A DNA stretch of 64,000 nt from Brevundimonas sp. 357 (GCF_003938605.1 NZ_RHWX01000001.1:248001-312000), one strand, 5' to 3'; shown: positions 8,484 to 17,818, counted from the stretch's first letter. The notes: a model not told the origin generated them from the letters alone. Numbers and translations are program-made.

Positions 8484-8514
8484 CCGCTCATCGCGGCGTA
8501 TGCCGGATGAGCGG
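8484..8514. repeat. degenerate CCGCTCAT...ATGAGCGG repeat
   Basis: CCGCTCAT and ATGAGCGG are inverted outer arms around a CGCGGCG/TGCCGG core. It resembles the 29882 and 56106 repeats with a decayed centre and lies between fabI and the transporter gene. Confidence 0.5.
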
Positions 8515-8565
8515 AAAGGCGCATTTCTGCTTTCAGGCGCCCGCCGCCCGGCCTAGCTTGGGCGC

Positions 8566-9738
8566 ATGAGTTCCATACGCCTGCCCCCGCCCGCCAGTTT
8601 CTCGGCCGCCGCCGTGGCGACCGTCGTCGGTTTCGGCGGCACGGTCGCCCTGGTGGTGCAGGCCGGACAGGCCATGGGGGCGGCGCCCGTCCAGATCATC
8701 TCCATGGTCACGGCCCTGTGCCTGGGCATCGGCCTGCCCGGCGCTGTGCTGAGCTGGCGGCTGAAGATGCCGGTCGTCCTGGCCTGGTCGACGCCGGGCG
8801 CGGCCCTGCTGGCCGCCTCGACGCTCGGCCTCGGCTGGTCGACGGCCGTGGGCGCCTTCGTCATCGCCGGGCTGATGATGGTGCTGACCGGGTTGATCCC
8901 CGCACTGGGTCGACTGGCCGAGCGCATTCCCGCCGCCGTCGCCTCGGCCATGCTGGCGGGGGTGCTGCTGCCTTTCTGCCTCAAGCTGTTCCTCGTCTTT
9001 CCGACCGATCTGATGCTGGCGGCGGGACTGCTGCTGGTCTTTCTAGTCATGCGTCGTCTGGCGCCCGCCTGGTCCCTGCCCGCCGTTCTGGTCGCCGCCT
9101 TCGCCGTTCTGGCCGTGCGCGGCCAGGTCGCCCTGCCCGAGGGGACCGGTCTGTTCGGCGGCCTGTCGCCGGTCATGCCCGCCTTCGACTGGAAGGCGGC
9201 GGTCAGTCTGGCCCTGCCGCTCTATCTGGTGACGCTGGCGTCGCAGAACCTGCCCGGTCTGGTGGTGCTGCGGGCCGCCGGCTACGCTCCGCCTGCCGGC
9301 AAGCTGATCTTCTGGGGCGGGCTGACCAGCACGCTTCTGGCCCCGTTCGGGGCGCACGGCGTCAACCTGGCCGCCATCACCGCCGCCATCTGCACGGAGC
9401 CGGACGCCCACCCGGACGCCGCCAAACGCTGGACCGTGGGGGTGATCTACGGCCTGTTCTACCTGGTCGTCGCCCTGTTCGCGGCGCCGCTGGCGGGCCT
9501 GTTCATCGCCATGCCGACGGGGGCGCTGGCCGCCATCACCGGCCTGGCCCTGATCGCGCCCCTGACCGGATCGCTGGGGGCCATGATGGGCGAGGCCAAG
9601 GATCGCGAGGCGGCCGTCCTGACCTTCGCCGCCACGGCGTCGGGGGTGGCCCTGTTCGGGGTCGGCTCGGCCTTCTGGGGGCTGGCGGTCGGCTTCCTGG
9701 CCCTGGCGGCGCGACGCTGGATTCCCACGCGCGGCTGA
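8566..9738 (+). CDS. BenE family benzoate/H+ symporter-like transporter
   Basis: The 390-residue, strongly hydrophobic protein has about 11-12 membrane segments and matches the BenE family. Family markers are LSWRLKMPVVLAWSTPGAALL in the first third and the FGAHGVNLAAITAAICTEPDAHPDA loop in the second half. BenE proteins import benzoate by proton symport, but no aromatic catabolism genes are nearby, so the substrate may differ. It follows the fabI terminator as a single gene. Confidence 0.88.
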   Translation: MSSIRLPPPASFSAAAVATVVGFGGTVALVVQAGQAMGAAPVQIISMVTALCLGIGLPGAVLSWRLKMPVVLAWSTPGAALLAASTLGLGWSTAVGAFVIAGLMMVLTGLIPALGRLAERIPAAVASAMLAGVLLPFCLKLFLVFPTDLMLAAGLLLVFLVMRRLAPAWSLPAVLVAAFAVLAVRGQVALPEGTGLFGGLSPVMPAFDWKAAVSLALPLYLVTLASQNLPGLVVLRAAGYAPPAGKLIFWGGLTSTLLAPFGAHGVNLAAITAAICTEPDAHPDAAKRWTVGVIYGLFYLVVALFAAPLAGLFIAMPTGALAAITGLALIAPLTGSLGAMMGEAKDREAAVLTFAATASGVALFGVGSAFWGLAVGFLALAARRWIPTRG

Positions 9739-9840
9739 GCCGCTTCTCCGCCTTTTACACTTCGCGCCCTTTACGGCCCGAGCGGGACCGTGGCAGCTTC
9801 TTCGCCTCGGCCGACTGGCGGCCGTCAGAGCGAGACGATC

Positions 9841-10014
9841 ATGGCGCACAAGTTCGAAGTCTATCAGGACAAGGCCGGCGAGTTCCGCGTCCGGTTCAAA
9901 TACAACTCCGAGATCATCTTCTCGACCGAGGGCTATTCCGACAAGTCGGGCGCCAAGCGCGCCATCGAGTCGATCAAGAAGTACGTCGGCGACGCCCCGA
10001 CCGAAGAAGTCTGA
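9841..10014 (+). CDS. YegP family DUF1508 protein
   Basis: The 57-residue protein is one DUF1508 unit: KFEVYQDKAGEFRVRFKYNSEIIFSTEGYSDKSGAK with the typical aromatic and Gly positions. E. coli YegP has two such units. No function is known. The ATG at 9841 is chosen because it starts the domain and has a purine-rich site (GAGCGAGA) just before it. It converges on the GST gene. Confidence 0.85.
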   Translation: MAHKFEVYQDKAGEFRVRFKYNSEIIFSTEGYSDKSGAKRAIESIKKYVGDAPTEEV

Positions 10015-10057
10015 GCGTGCGCGGGGCGCGGCGCACCGCCGCCCCCGCAACCTCGCC

Positions 10058-10762
10058 TTACGGCTGCGCCGGGACGTTCAAGCCCCGCTGCACGGCCGGA
10101 CGGGCCAGCCCGCGCCCCAGCCAGGCGGCCACGCGCGGAAAATCCGCATAGCCGACCAGTTCGCCCGCCCCATAGTGTTCGACCAGGTTGCGCACCCAGC
10201 CGAGGATGGCGATGTCGGCGATGGTGTAGTCGTCGCCCATGATCCAGGTTCGGCCCTCCAGACGCCCCTCCAGCACGCCCAGCAGACGCCGCGATTCCGC
10301 GACGTAGCGATCGCGCGGCCGCTTGTCCTCGAATTCGCGGCCCGCGTATTTATGGAAGAAGCCGACCTGGCCGAACATCGGACCGATGGCCGCCATCTGG
10401 AAGAAGACCCACTGCAGCGTCTCATAGCGCGCCGCCGGATCGGTCGGCAGGAAGCGCCCCGTCTTCTCCGCCAGATAGACCAGGATGGCGCCGGACTCGA
10501 ACAGGGCCAGCGGCTTCCCACCCGGCCCGTCGGGGTCGATGATGGCGGGGATCTTGCCGTTGGGGTTCAGCGACAGGAATTCCGGCGTCCAGGTCTCATT
10601 GTTGAGGATATCGACCAGGTGCGCCTCATAGGGCAGGCCCAGCTCCTCCAGCAGGATGGAGACCTTCACCCCATTGGGCGTCGCCAGCGAATAGAGCTGC
10701 AGCCGGTCGGGATATTGCGGCGGAAACGGACGGGTGACGGGAAAGGCGGACAGATCGGCCAT
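10058..10762 (-). CDS. glutathione S-transferase, YfcG/nu-class like
   Basis: The 234-residue protein has an N-terminal thioredoxin-like domain with the TPNGVKVSILLEELGLPYE block and the cis-Pro segment GKIPAIIDPDG, then FESGAILVYLAEKTG, and an all-helical C-terminal domain with YTIADIAILGWV. The TPNG motif and long N-terminal extension are typical of YfcG/YghU nu-class enzymes, which bind two glutathiones and act as disulfide reductases. The ATG at 10762 is chosen because upstream codons run into the rimM end. It is the last gene after rimM, where trmD is often found. Confidence 0.88.
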   Translation of the reverse strand: MADLSAFPVTRPFPPQYPDRLQLYSLATPNGVKVSILLEELGLPYEAHLVDILNNETWTPEFLSLNPNGKIPAIIDPDGPGGKPLALFESGAILVYLAEKTGRFLPTDPAARYETLQWVFFQMAAIGPMFGQVGFFHKYAGREFEDKRPRDRYVAESRRLLGVLEGRLEGRTWIMGDDYTIADIAILGWVRNLVEHYGAGELVGYADFPRVAAWLGRGLARPAVQRGLNVPAQP

Positions 10763-10829
10763 GGGGCGCTCCAGGTCGGGTTGAGCCCCTAATGTCGGGA
10801 GCTTCAGCCAAACCGCAACCGCTTCGGCA

Positions 10830-11357
10830 TCAGTCTTCGTCGCGATCGCTGACTTCGGTCGGGCGGACGATGCGCAGCCAGCCCTCATTGATGTGCAGTT
10901 CCGGCGCCGCCTCGCGGGTGAAGGGCAGATACCAGGTCGGGCCGCCCTCGGCCGGGGCGATCTCCAGCATGTCGTCGGCGCCGAAGTTCTGGACCGACTT
11001 CACCTTGCCCAGCACCACATCGGCCGGATCGCGGCCCTCCAGCCCGACCAGATCGGTCAGGTAGAACTCGTCTTCATCAGGCTCTGGCAGGGCGTCGCGG
11101 GTGACGAACAGCTTCTGGCCGCGTCGGGCGTCGGCCTCTTCCTTCGTCGCGATCTCCTTGACCTTGGCCACCACGCCCGCCTTGTCCGGCCGCGCCGAGA
11201 GCAGGGTCAGCACCGGCTTGCCGTCGGCGCCCAGCAGCGGCGAATAGCCGACCAGGGCCATGGCGTCGGCGGTATAGGCGCTGATCCGCACCTCGCCCTT
11301 CACCCCGAAGGCGCCGCCGATCTGGCCGACCAGGATCAGTCTGTCTTCGCTGCTCAT
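10830..11357 (-). CDS. rimM: ribosome maturation factor RimM
   Basis: The 175-residue protein has the RimM N-terminal barrel (LILVGQIGGAFGVKGEVRI) and the PRC-barrel domain (EFYLTDLVGLEG...LGKVKSVQNFGADDMLEI...YLPFT). RimM helps assemble the 30S head and binds uS19. The ATG at 11357 is chosen because the upstream 27 codons lie in the rpsP-rimM gap. It follows rpsP on the same strand, as in most bacteria. Confidence 0.95.
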   Translation of the reverse strand: MSSEDRLILVGQIGGAFGVKGEVRISAYTADAMALVGYSPLLGADGKPVLTLLSARPDKAGVVAKVKEIATKEEADARRGQKLFVTRDALPEPDEDEFYLTDLVGLEGRDPADVVLGKVKSVQNFGADDMLEIAPAEGGPTWYLPFTREAAPELHINEGWLRIVRPTEVSDRDED

Positions 11358-11466
11358 GGCCGGGCTCCGTTTGCCGATGCGATGGGTCCAGATAGCAGAA
11401 AAGCAGCGCCCCGGAAGGACGCTGCTTTCCCGTTTCAACCGGCCAGGGCCGGATGAGAAATAAGGC

Positions 11467-11964
11467 TCAGGCCTGTTCTTCGGTCGCCTCGGCGGCGACT
11501 TCAGCCGCAGGGGCTTCTTCAGCAGGCGCTTCTTCCACGGCCGGAGCGGCGGCGGCGGCGGCGGCTTCAGCGGCCTCGGCCTTGGCGGCGGCTTCGGCTT
11601 CCAGGCGGTCGGCTTCGCGCTGGGCGCGCTCGGCGGCGCGTTCCTGGGCCTTCTTGCCCGGCTCGCCCTTCTTCGGGTTGTTGCTCTGGGTCCACTTGAC
11701 CTTGCCGACCAGAACTTCGTCCTGGCTCTGGCTGATGAAGCGGGCGACGCGGTCAGTCGGCTGAGCGCCCTTGGCCAGCCATTCCGAGATGCGGTCAGCC
11801 TTCAGGACGATGCGCGGGGTGGCGCTGTCCTTCGGCAGCATCGGGTTGTAGCTGCCGACGCGCTCGATGAACTTGCCGTCGCGCGGGCTGTGCGAGTCGG
11901 CGATGACGATGTGGTAGTAGGGGCGCTTCTTGGCGCCGCCGCGAGCCAGACGAATCTTCAGCAT
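11467..11964 (-). CDS. rpsP: 30S ribosomal protein bS16 with long Ala/Glu tail
   Basis: The 165-residue protein has a normal bS16 core in the first 80 residues ([20 protein letters not shown]..., [10 protein letters not shown]). A basic linker, [20 protein letters not shown], and a 60-residue tail of Ala, Glu and Pro follow. Typical bS16 is 80-90 residues; tailed forms are common in alphaproteobacteria. The gene sits 24 bases after ffh, and rimM follows after 109 bases. Confidence 0.96.
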   Translation of the reverse strand: MLKIRLARGGAKKRPYYHIVIADSHSPRDGKFIERVGSYNPMLPKDSATPRIVLKADRISEWLAKGAQPTDRVARFISQSQDEVLVGKVKWTQSNNPKKGEPGKKAQERAAERAQREADRLEAEAAAKAEAAEAAAAAAAPAVEEAPAEEAPAAEVAAEATEEQA

Positions 11965-11988
11965 TTTCAGTCTCTTTCTAGAAAGGCG

Positions 11989-13512
11989 TTAGTTCTTTTT
12001 GGGGAAGCCCGGCAGACCCGGAAGGCCCCCCGGAAGTTGTCCGCCGCCCAGGCCCGCCAAGCGGTCCTGAATGGCTTTCATTTCATCGGCCGAGGGTTCC
12101 GGCATCTTGCCGCCGCCCAGAGCCTTCAGGCGGTTCATATCAGGACCGCCGCCGCCCATGCCGGGCAGGCCGCCCATCATGGAGGCCATCTTCTGCAGGT
12201 TCTTGCCGCCGCCCTTAGACAGCGACTTGACCATGTCGGCCATCTGCCGGTGCTGTTTCAGCAGGCGATTGATATCCTGAACCTCGACGCCAGCGCCCTT
12301 GGCCACGCGCTTCTTGCGGCTGGCGTTCAGCAGGTCGGGCTTCTTGCGCTCGGCCTTGGTCATGGAGCTGATGACGGCCAGCTGGCGGTCGATCATCTTG
12401 TCCGAGACGTTGTTCTCGGCCATCTGGTTCTTCAGCTTGGCCACGCCGGGCAGCAGGCCCATGATGCCCTGAAGACCGCCCATCTTCTTCATCTGGTTCA
12501 GCTGGCCCGCCAGGTCGTCCAGGTCGAACTGGCCCTTAGCCAGCTTGCGGGCCATCTTCTCGGCCTTGGCCTGGTCCAGCTCGCCCGCGGCCTTTTCGAC
12601 CAGGGCGACGATGTCCCCCTGACCCAGAATACGACCGGCGACGCGGCGGGCGTCGAAGACGTCCAGCGCATCGACCTTTTCGCCCGCGCCCAGATATTTG
12701 ATCGGCAGGCCGGTGACGGCGCGCATCGACAGCATGGCGCCGCCGCGTCCGTCGCCGTCCGCGCGGGTCAGCACCAGGCCGGTCAGCGGCAGACGCTCAT
12801 GGAAGGCGGCGGCGGTGCGCACCGCGTCCTGACCGGTCAGGCTGTCGGCGACCAGCAGGGTCTCGATCGGCTTGGCGATCTCGGCGACCTCAGCCACCTC
12901 GTTCATCAACCCTTCGTCCAGGGTGATGCGGCCGGCGGTGTCGAGGATCAGGACGTCGAAGCCCTGAAGCTTGGCCGACTGCAGCGCGCGGCGGGTGATC
13001 TGGACCGCGCTCTCGCCCGCCACGATGGGCAGGGTCGCAATCTCGATCTGCTGGCCCAGAGTGGCCAGTTGCTCCATGGCCGCCGGACGACGCGTGTCCA
13101 GCGAGGCCATCATGACCTTCTTCTTGTCGAACTTCGACAGACGCAGGGCCAGCTTGGCCGAGGTCGTCGTCTTGCCCGAGCCCTGCAGACCGGCCATCAG
13201 CACGACGGCGGGCGGGGTCGCATTGGTGTTCAGCGGAACCGGCTCTTCGCCGCCCAGCATCTCGACCAGACCGTCATAGACGATCTTGACCACCTGATCG
13301 GCGGGCTTGACCGCGCGGATGACTTCCTCGCCGGTCGCGGCCGTCTTGGCGCGGGCGATGAAGTCCTTGACCACCGGCAGGGCGACGTCGGCCTCGAGCA
13401 GGGCGACGCGGACCTCGCGCAGGGCCTCCTCGACATCCTTTTCGGACAGGGCGCCGCGGCCGGTGATCCGGTCGAAAACGCCTGTCAGCCGCTCGTTCAG
13501 AGCCTCGAACAT
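11989..13512 (-). CDS. ffh: signal recognition particle protein Ffh
   Basis: The 507-residue SRP54 GTPase has an N domain (1-85), the P-loop GLQGSGKTTTSAKLA, the DTRRPAAMEQL and DTAGR motifs, and a Met-rich M domain with an MGGLPGMGGGGPDMNRLKALGG tail. It binds signal sequences on ribosomes and 4.5S RNA and docks with FtsY. It is the first gene of ffh-rpsP-rimM-GST. No 4.5S RNA gene is recognisable nearby. Confidence 0.97.
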   Translation of the reverse strand: MFEALNERLTGVFDRITGRGALSEKDVEEALREVRVALLEADVALPVVKDFIARAKTAATGEEVIRAVKPADQVVKIVYDGLVEMLGGEEPVPLNTNATPPAVVLMAGLQGSGKTTTSAKLALRLSKFDKKKVMMASLDTRRPAAMEQLATLGQQIEIATLPIVAGESAVQITRRALQSAKLQGFDVLILDTAGRITLDEGLMNEVAEVAEIAKPIETLLVADSLTGQDAVRTAAAFHERLPLTGLVLTRADGDGRGGAMLSMRAVTGLPIKYLGAGEKVDALDVFDARRVAGRILGQGDIVALVEKAAGELDQAKAEKMARKLAKGQFDLDDLAGQLNQMKKMGGLQGIMGLLPGVAKLKNQMAENNVSDKMIDRQLAVISSMTKAERKKPDLLNASRKKRVAKGAGVEVQDINRLLKQHRQMADMVKSLSKGGGKNLQKMASMMGGLPGMGGGGPDMNRLKALGGGKMPEPSADEMKAIQDRLAGLGGGQLPGGLPGLPGFPKKN

Positions 13513-13829
13513 TCAAACCCTTTCATGCGCCTGGGCCTTAAGCCTCCATGAGAAACGCCCATAGGCGGGCGACCTCTGCGAACGATCACGTCGACAGAGG
13601 CCCTCTCCGGGCTCATCCATCCATGAAAGGATGGGGTCGTCCCGGTGGAGGCGCAGGTTCAATTGCGCCGGAAGTCGCGGCTTATGGCGGAAAAGCAAGG
13701 TGATGTCGACTCCGTTTCTCGCGACGAAAGGCGACCACACGAAGGGTTTCTGCGTTGCAGCATGGGCTGGCGCGTTCGGATCCCGCTGATACGGTTCCTG
13801 CCCGGCCTCCCCGCTGAGAGACAATCCAC
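13513..13829. other. 317-base divergent intergenic region between ffh and ppc
   Basis: This region should hold the promoters of ffh (leftward) and ppc (rightward). Two open frames cross it, but neither has codon use or motifs of a real protein. A small palindrome, CATCCATCCATGAAAGGATG, is at 13616-13635. No convincing -35/-10 pair or tRNA was found. Confidence 0.5.
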
Positions 13830-16535
13830 ATGACCCAGACCTCCGAGTTTCCCCATGATCGTCTCCGCGACGAGGTCCGGCTGCTGGGCGCCTTGCTGGG
13901 CGAGGTGATCCGCGACGAGGGCGGCCAGGCGCTCTACGACCGTATCGAGGCGGTGCGTCAGGCCTCGGTGGCCTATCATCGCGATCCGGGATCGGACGGC
14001 GCCTCGGAGCTGGAGCGGCTGCTGGGCGAGCTGTCGCTGGATCAGGCCATCGGCCTGACGCACGGCTTCGCCGCCTTCTCCCTATTGGCCAATGTCGCCG
14101 AGGACCGGGCGGGCAAGCGCCGCGCCCAGGCCCAGGCCGAGGCGGGCGAACGGGCCGACACTCCCGAGGGCGCGCTCAAGCGTCTGGCCGAGGCGGGCGC
14201 CGACAGGGCGGCGGTGCGCGACCTGCTGGCCCAGGCCCTGATCTCGCCGGTCCTGACCGCCCACCCGTCCGAAGTGCGGCGCAAGAGCGTCATCGACCGC
14301 ACCACGGCGGTCGGCGAGCTACTGGACGGCTGCGACCGCGACGGGATCGCCTGCGACGCCGAAACCCTGAAGGCGGCCCTGCGCCGTCAGATCGTCATCC
14401 TTTGGGCCACGCGGCTAACCCGCGCATCGGCCCTGGTGGTGCAGGACGAGATCGACACCGTGGTCGACTGGCTACAGCGCATCTTCCTGCATGTCGCCCC
14501 GGCCCAGCTGGCCGAGTGGCGCCGCCTGCTGGACGCGCCGGATCTGACGCCCTTCGTGCGCATCGGCTCCTGGGTCGGCGGCGACCGCGACGGCAATCCC
14601 AACGTCGACGCCGACACCCTGCGCGCCGCCTTCCGCAGCCAAGCCCGCGCGGCGCTGGGCTTCTATCTGGACGAGGTGCACGCCTTGGGCGCCGAACTCA
14701 GCCTGTCCATCGACCTGAGCCGCGTCACGCCTGAACTGGCCGCCCTGGCCAAGGGATCCGGCGACGCCTCCATCCAGCGCGCGGACGAGCCCTATCGCCG
14801 GGCGCTCAGCCAGATATACGCCCGCCTGTCGGCCGCCCACCCCGCCCTGACCGGCGAGCCGACGCCGCGCCCGGCCCGTTTCGAGGCCCCGGCCTACGAC
14901 GGCCCCGACGCCTTCCGCGCCAATCTGAACGTGCTGCACGACAGTCTGGTGCGGACCCACGGCGCCGTCTTCGCCGATGACCGGCTGGCGCGGCTGATCA
15001 CGGCGGCGGACGTGTTCGGCTTCCACATGGCGACGCTGGACCTGCGCCAGAACTCGGACGTGCATCAGCGCGTGGTCTCCGACCTGCTGAAGGTCGCGGG
15101 CGTCTGCCCCGACTACGCCGCCCTGGACGAAGTCGAACGGCTGGCCGTGCTGGCGCGCGAGTTGGCCAGTCCCCGTCCCCTCTTCTCACACTATGCCGAC
15201 TATGCGGCCGAGACGCTGAAGGAGCGCGCCATCCTTCAGGCCGCCGCCGAGGCCCTGGCGACCTTCGGACCGCAGGCGATCCGCACCCATATCGTGTCCA
15301 AGACCGACGCCGCCTCGGACATGCTGGAGGTGTATCTGCTGCTCAAGGAGGTCGGTCTCTACGACCCGGCCGCCCCCGGCGCCTGTCCCATCCAGGCCGC
15401 GCCCCTGTTCGAGACCATCGACGACCTGCGCGCCGCCCGCGCCACGCTGGAGCGCGTCCTGGCCGAGCCTTCCGCTCGCGCCGTGGCCGAGGCGCGCGGG
15501 GTGCAGGAGGTGATGATCGGCTATTCCGACAGCAATAAGGACGGCTCCTACCTGACCTCGGGCTGGGAACTGCACGAGGCCTCGCGCGCCCTGCTGGAGG
15601 TCACGCGCGCGGCGGGGGTGCGGCTGCAGCTTTTCCACGGCCGGGGCGGCGCCGTGGGGCGGGGCGGCGGTTCCGCCTTCTCGGCCGTTCTGGGCCAGCC
15701 CGCCGGCACCGTCGCGGGCCGCATCCGCGTCACCGAACAGGGCGAGGTCATCGCCAACAAATACGGCGAGCCGGAGGTGGCCCAGCGCAACCTGGACGCC
15801 CTGACCTGCGGCGCCCTGCTGGTCTCGCTGGGGCCGCAGTCCGACGCGGGCTACAGCGCCCAGCACGGCGCCACGGCCGCGCGCCTGTCCGCCGCCTCGA
15901 TGAAGGCCTATCGCGCCCTCGTCTATGAGACGCCCGGATTCGTCGACTATTTCCGCGCCGCCACCCCCATCGCCGAGATCGCCGACCTGAAGATCGGCTC
16001 GCGCCCGGCCAGCCGCACGGCCTCACCCGCCATCGAGGATCTGCGCGCCATTCCCTGGGTGTTCAGCTGGTCGCAGTCGCGGGTCATGCTGCCCGGCTGG
16101 TTCGGCTTCGGCTCGGCGGTTCAGGGCGAAGACCCGGCCGAACTGCGCGCCATGGCCGAGGCCTGGCCCTTCTTCCGCACCGTGGTCCAGAACATGGAGA
16201 TGGTGATGGCCAAGGCCGACATGGCCATCGCCCGCCGCTACGCCGGCCTGGTCCCCGACGCCGCCCTGGCCGAGCGCATCTATGACGCCATCCGCGCCGA
16301 GTGGGACCGCACCGTCGCCGCCGTCCTGTCGATCACCGGCCAACAGGCTCTATTGGGCGGCCAGCCCGAACTGGACCGGCTGATCCGCCAGCGGATGCCC
16401 TATGTCGAGCCGCTGAACCATGTGCAGATCGAACTGATCCGCCGCCGCCGCGCAGGCGACGATGACCCGCGCGTCCGCAACGGCATCCTGCTGGCCATCA
16501 ACGGCGTGGCCGCGGGCCTCAGGAACAGCGGCTGA
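13830..16535 (+). CDS. ppc: phosphoenolpyruvate carboxylase
   Basis: The 901-residue protein makes oxaloacetate from PEP and bicarbonate. Catalytic regions are LTAHPSEVRRKS (His near residue 147), the phosphoenolpyruvate-binding FHGRGGAVGRGGG (Arg near 603), GSRPASR, and the WVFSWSQSRVMLPGWFGFG block. Several motifs carry small changes: AHPS for AHPT, GRGGAVG for GRGGTVG or GRGGSIG, and RNSG at the C-terminus instead of QNTG. The last four residues line the active site in known enzymes. Its stop abuts the corA stop with no gap. Confidence 0.95.
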   Translation: MTQTSEFPHDRLRDEVRLLGALLGEVIRDEGGQALYDRIEAVRQASVAYHRDPGSDGASELERLLGELSLDQAIGLTHGFAAFSLLANVAEDRAGKRRAQAQAEAGERADTPEGALKRLAEAGADRAAVRDLLAQALISPVLTAHPSEVRRKSVIDRTTAVGELLDGCDRDGIACDAETLKAALRRQIVILWATRLTRASALVVQDEIDTVVDWLQRIFLHVAPAQLAEWRRLLDAPDLTPFVRIGSWVGGDRDGNPNVDADTLRAAFRSQARAALGFYLDEVHALGAELSLSIDLSRVTPELAALAKGSGDASIQRADEPYRRALSQIYARLSAAHPALTGEPTPRPARFEAPAYDGPDAFRANLNVLHDSLVRTHGAVFADDRLARLITAADVFGFHMATLDLRQNSDVHQRVVSDLLKVAGVCPDYAALDEVERLAVLARELASPRPLFSHYADYAAETLKERAILQAAAEALATFGPQAIRTHIVSKTDAASDMLEVYLLLKEVGLYDPAAPGACPIQAAPLFETIDDLRAARATLERVLAEPSARAVAEARGVQEVMIGYSDSNKDGSYLTSGWELHEASRALLEVTRAAGVRLQLFHGRGGAVGRGGGSAFSAVLGQPAGTVAGRIRVTEQGEVIANKYGEPEVAQRNLDALTCGALLVSLGPQSDAGYSAQHGATAARLSAASMKAYRALVYETPGFVDYFRAATPIAEIADLKIGSRPASRTASPAIEDLRAIPWVFSWSQSRVMLPGWFGFGSAVQGEDPAELRAMAEAWPFFRTVVQNMEMVMAKADMAIARRYAGLVPDAALAERIYDAIRAEWDRTVAAVLSITGQQALLGGQPELDRLIRQRMPYVEPLNHVQIELIRRRRAGDDDPRVRNGILLAINGVAAGLRNSG

Positions 16536-17501
16536 TCACAGCCACCGGGTCCGCTTGAAGGTGACGTACAGGCCGATGCAGATGGCGACGATCAAGGCCA
16601 GCACCGCCGGATAGCCATAGGTCCAGCGCAGCTCGGGCATGTAGTCGAAATTCATGCCGTAGATGCCCGCCACCGCCGTCGGCGTCGCCAGGATGGCGGC
16701 CCAGGCGGCCAGTTTGCGGGTGATCACGCCCTGGCGCTGCTGCTCCAGCAGGTTGGACACTTCGAACACCGAGGCCAGGATGTCGCGCAGGCCCGCCGCC
16801 CGGCTGGCGACGCGACGCACATGGTCGGCCACGTCGCGGAAGTAAGGGCGGACCTCGCGGTCGATGCAGGGCAGGTCCAGCGACTGCAGCTTGACGCAGA
16901 CCTCCTCCATCGGCCCCAGCACCCGGCTGAACTTGAGCAGTTCGCGGCGCAGCTGGAACAGGCGGGTGATGTCGGCGCGCGACAGGAAGCTGTCGAGGGC
17001 GACCTGCTCCATCTCCAGCACCTTGTCCTCGATGGCGTCGATGATGGGGATGTAGCCGTCGACGATGAAGTCCAGCACCCCGTGCAGGATGAAATCCGGC
17101 CCGTGGCTCAACTGGTGCGGCGAGGCCTCCAGCTGGGCGCGCAGCTGGGTATGGGCGCGCGCCGAGCCGTGACGGATGGTGATGACGTAGTTGGGGCCGA
17201 CGAAGACGTGGGTCTCCCCGTACAGGATGCGATCGCCCTTGGCCTGGGCCGTGCGCGCGACGATGAACAGCTCGGAGCCATAGACCTCCAGCTTGGGGAT
17301 CTGGTGCGCCGTCAAGGCGTCCTCGACCGCCAGGGGGTGCAGGTGAAAGCGGCGGACCAGAACGTCGAACTCATCGTCCGTCGGCTCATGCAGGCCGATC
17401 CACAGGTATTCGCCCTTGGCCAAGGCCAGGCCCTGATCCGTCAGCGGCGCCTCGCGCACCCGCTTGCCGTCCTTGTAGACGTAGGAGGCGACGACGCTCA
17501 T
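16536..17501 (-). CDS. corA: CorA family magnesium/divalent cation transporter
   Basis: The 321-residue protein has a long cytoplasmic alpha/beta N-terminal domain and two C-terminal membrane helices. The signature YGMNF (GMN motif) comes right after the first helix and precedes MPELRWTYGYP, the periplasmic loop. The protein forms pentameric Mg2+ channels; Co2+ or Zn2+ transport is possible in relatives. No riboswitch-like structure is evident upstream. It is convergent with ppc with no spacer, so the two transcripts must overlap or stop inside each other. Confidence 0.93.
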   Translation of the reverse strand: MSVVASYVYKDGKRVREAPLTDQGLALAKGEYLWIGLHEPTDDEFDVLVRRFHLHPLAVEDALTAHQIPKLEVYGSELFIVARTAQAKGDRILYGETHVFVGPNYVITIRHGSARAHTQLRAQLEASPHQLSHGPDFILHGVLDFIVDGYIPIIDAIEDKVLEMEQVALDSFLSRADITRLFQLRRELLKFSRVLGPMEEVCVKLQSLDLPCIDREVRPYFRDVADHVRRVASRAAGLRDILASVFEVSNLLEQQRQGVITRKLAAWAAILATPTAVAGIYGMNFDYMPELRWTYGYPAVLALIVAICIGLYVTFKRTRWL

Positions 17502-17642
17502 GGGCGCTCCTTCTTTGCTGGGCCGCGATCAGAAAGCTCCGCCTTGGCCGCTTCGCGCCGCCCTTCGGGTCTCGACGCGACGCGACCCGTGACACAGCCA
17601 AGGCTTAGCATGAACACCGACGCCGTCGAGACTTCTCCCTCT

Positions 17643-17671
17643 TCGTCATCCTCGGGCTTGACCCGAGGATC
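17643..17671. repeat. palindromic GTCATCCTCGGG/CCCGAGGATC repeat, left copy
   Basis: GATCCTCGGGTCAAGCCCGA in reverse orientation forms a stem CCTCGGG/CCCGAGG. It is the inverted mate of the copy at 17722, with 50 bases between them. Confidence 0.75.
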
Positions 17672-17721
17672 AAGCGCCGACGCGCGCGCGTCCGATCATC
17701 GCTGAGCAGGCTGACCGTCCG

Positions 17722-17750
17722 ATCCTCGGGTCAAGCCCGAGGATGACGGC
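17722..17750. repeat. palindromic GATCCTCGGG repeat, right copy
   Basis: The stem CCTCGGG (17725-17731) and CCCGAGG (17738-17744) is followed by ATGACGG. It is identical over its core to the left copy but in opposite orientation, so the pair resembles a two-unit REP-type element. Confidence 0.75.
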
Positions 17751-17818
17751 GTGAGAACAGGCATAAGAAAAGGCCCGGCGGATTTCTCCACCAGGCCCCT
17801 TCAACTTTGTTAGCCAAC

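Noticed and set aside
13660..13680. GGTTCAATTGCGCC as a tRNA T-arm
   Set aside because: No acceptor, D or anticodon arms can be drawn around it.
13513..13824. 103-codon leftward frame between ffh and ppc
   Set aside because: No motif, no ribosome site and unusual composition; more likely the divergent promoter region.
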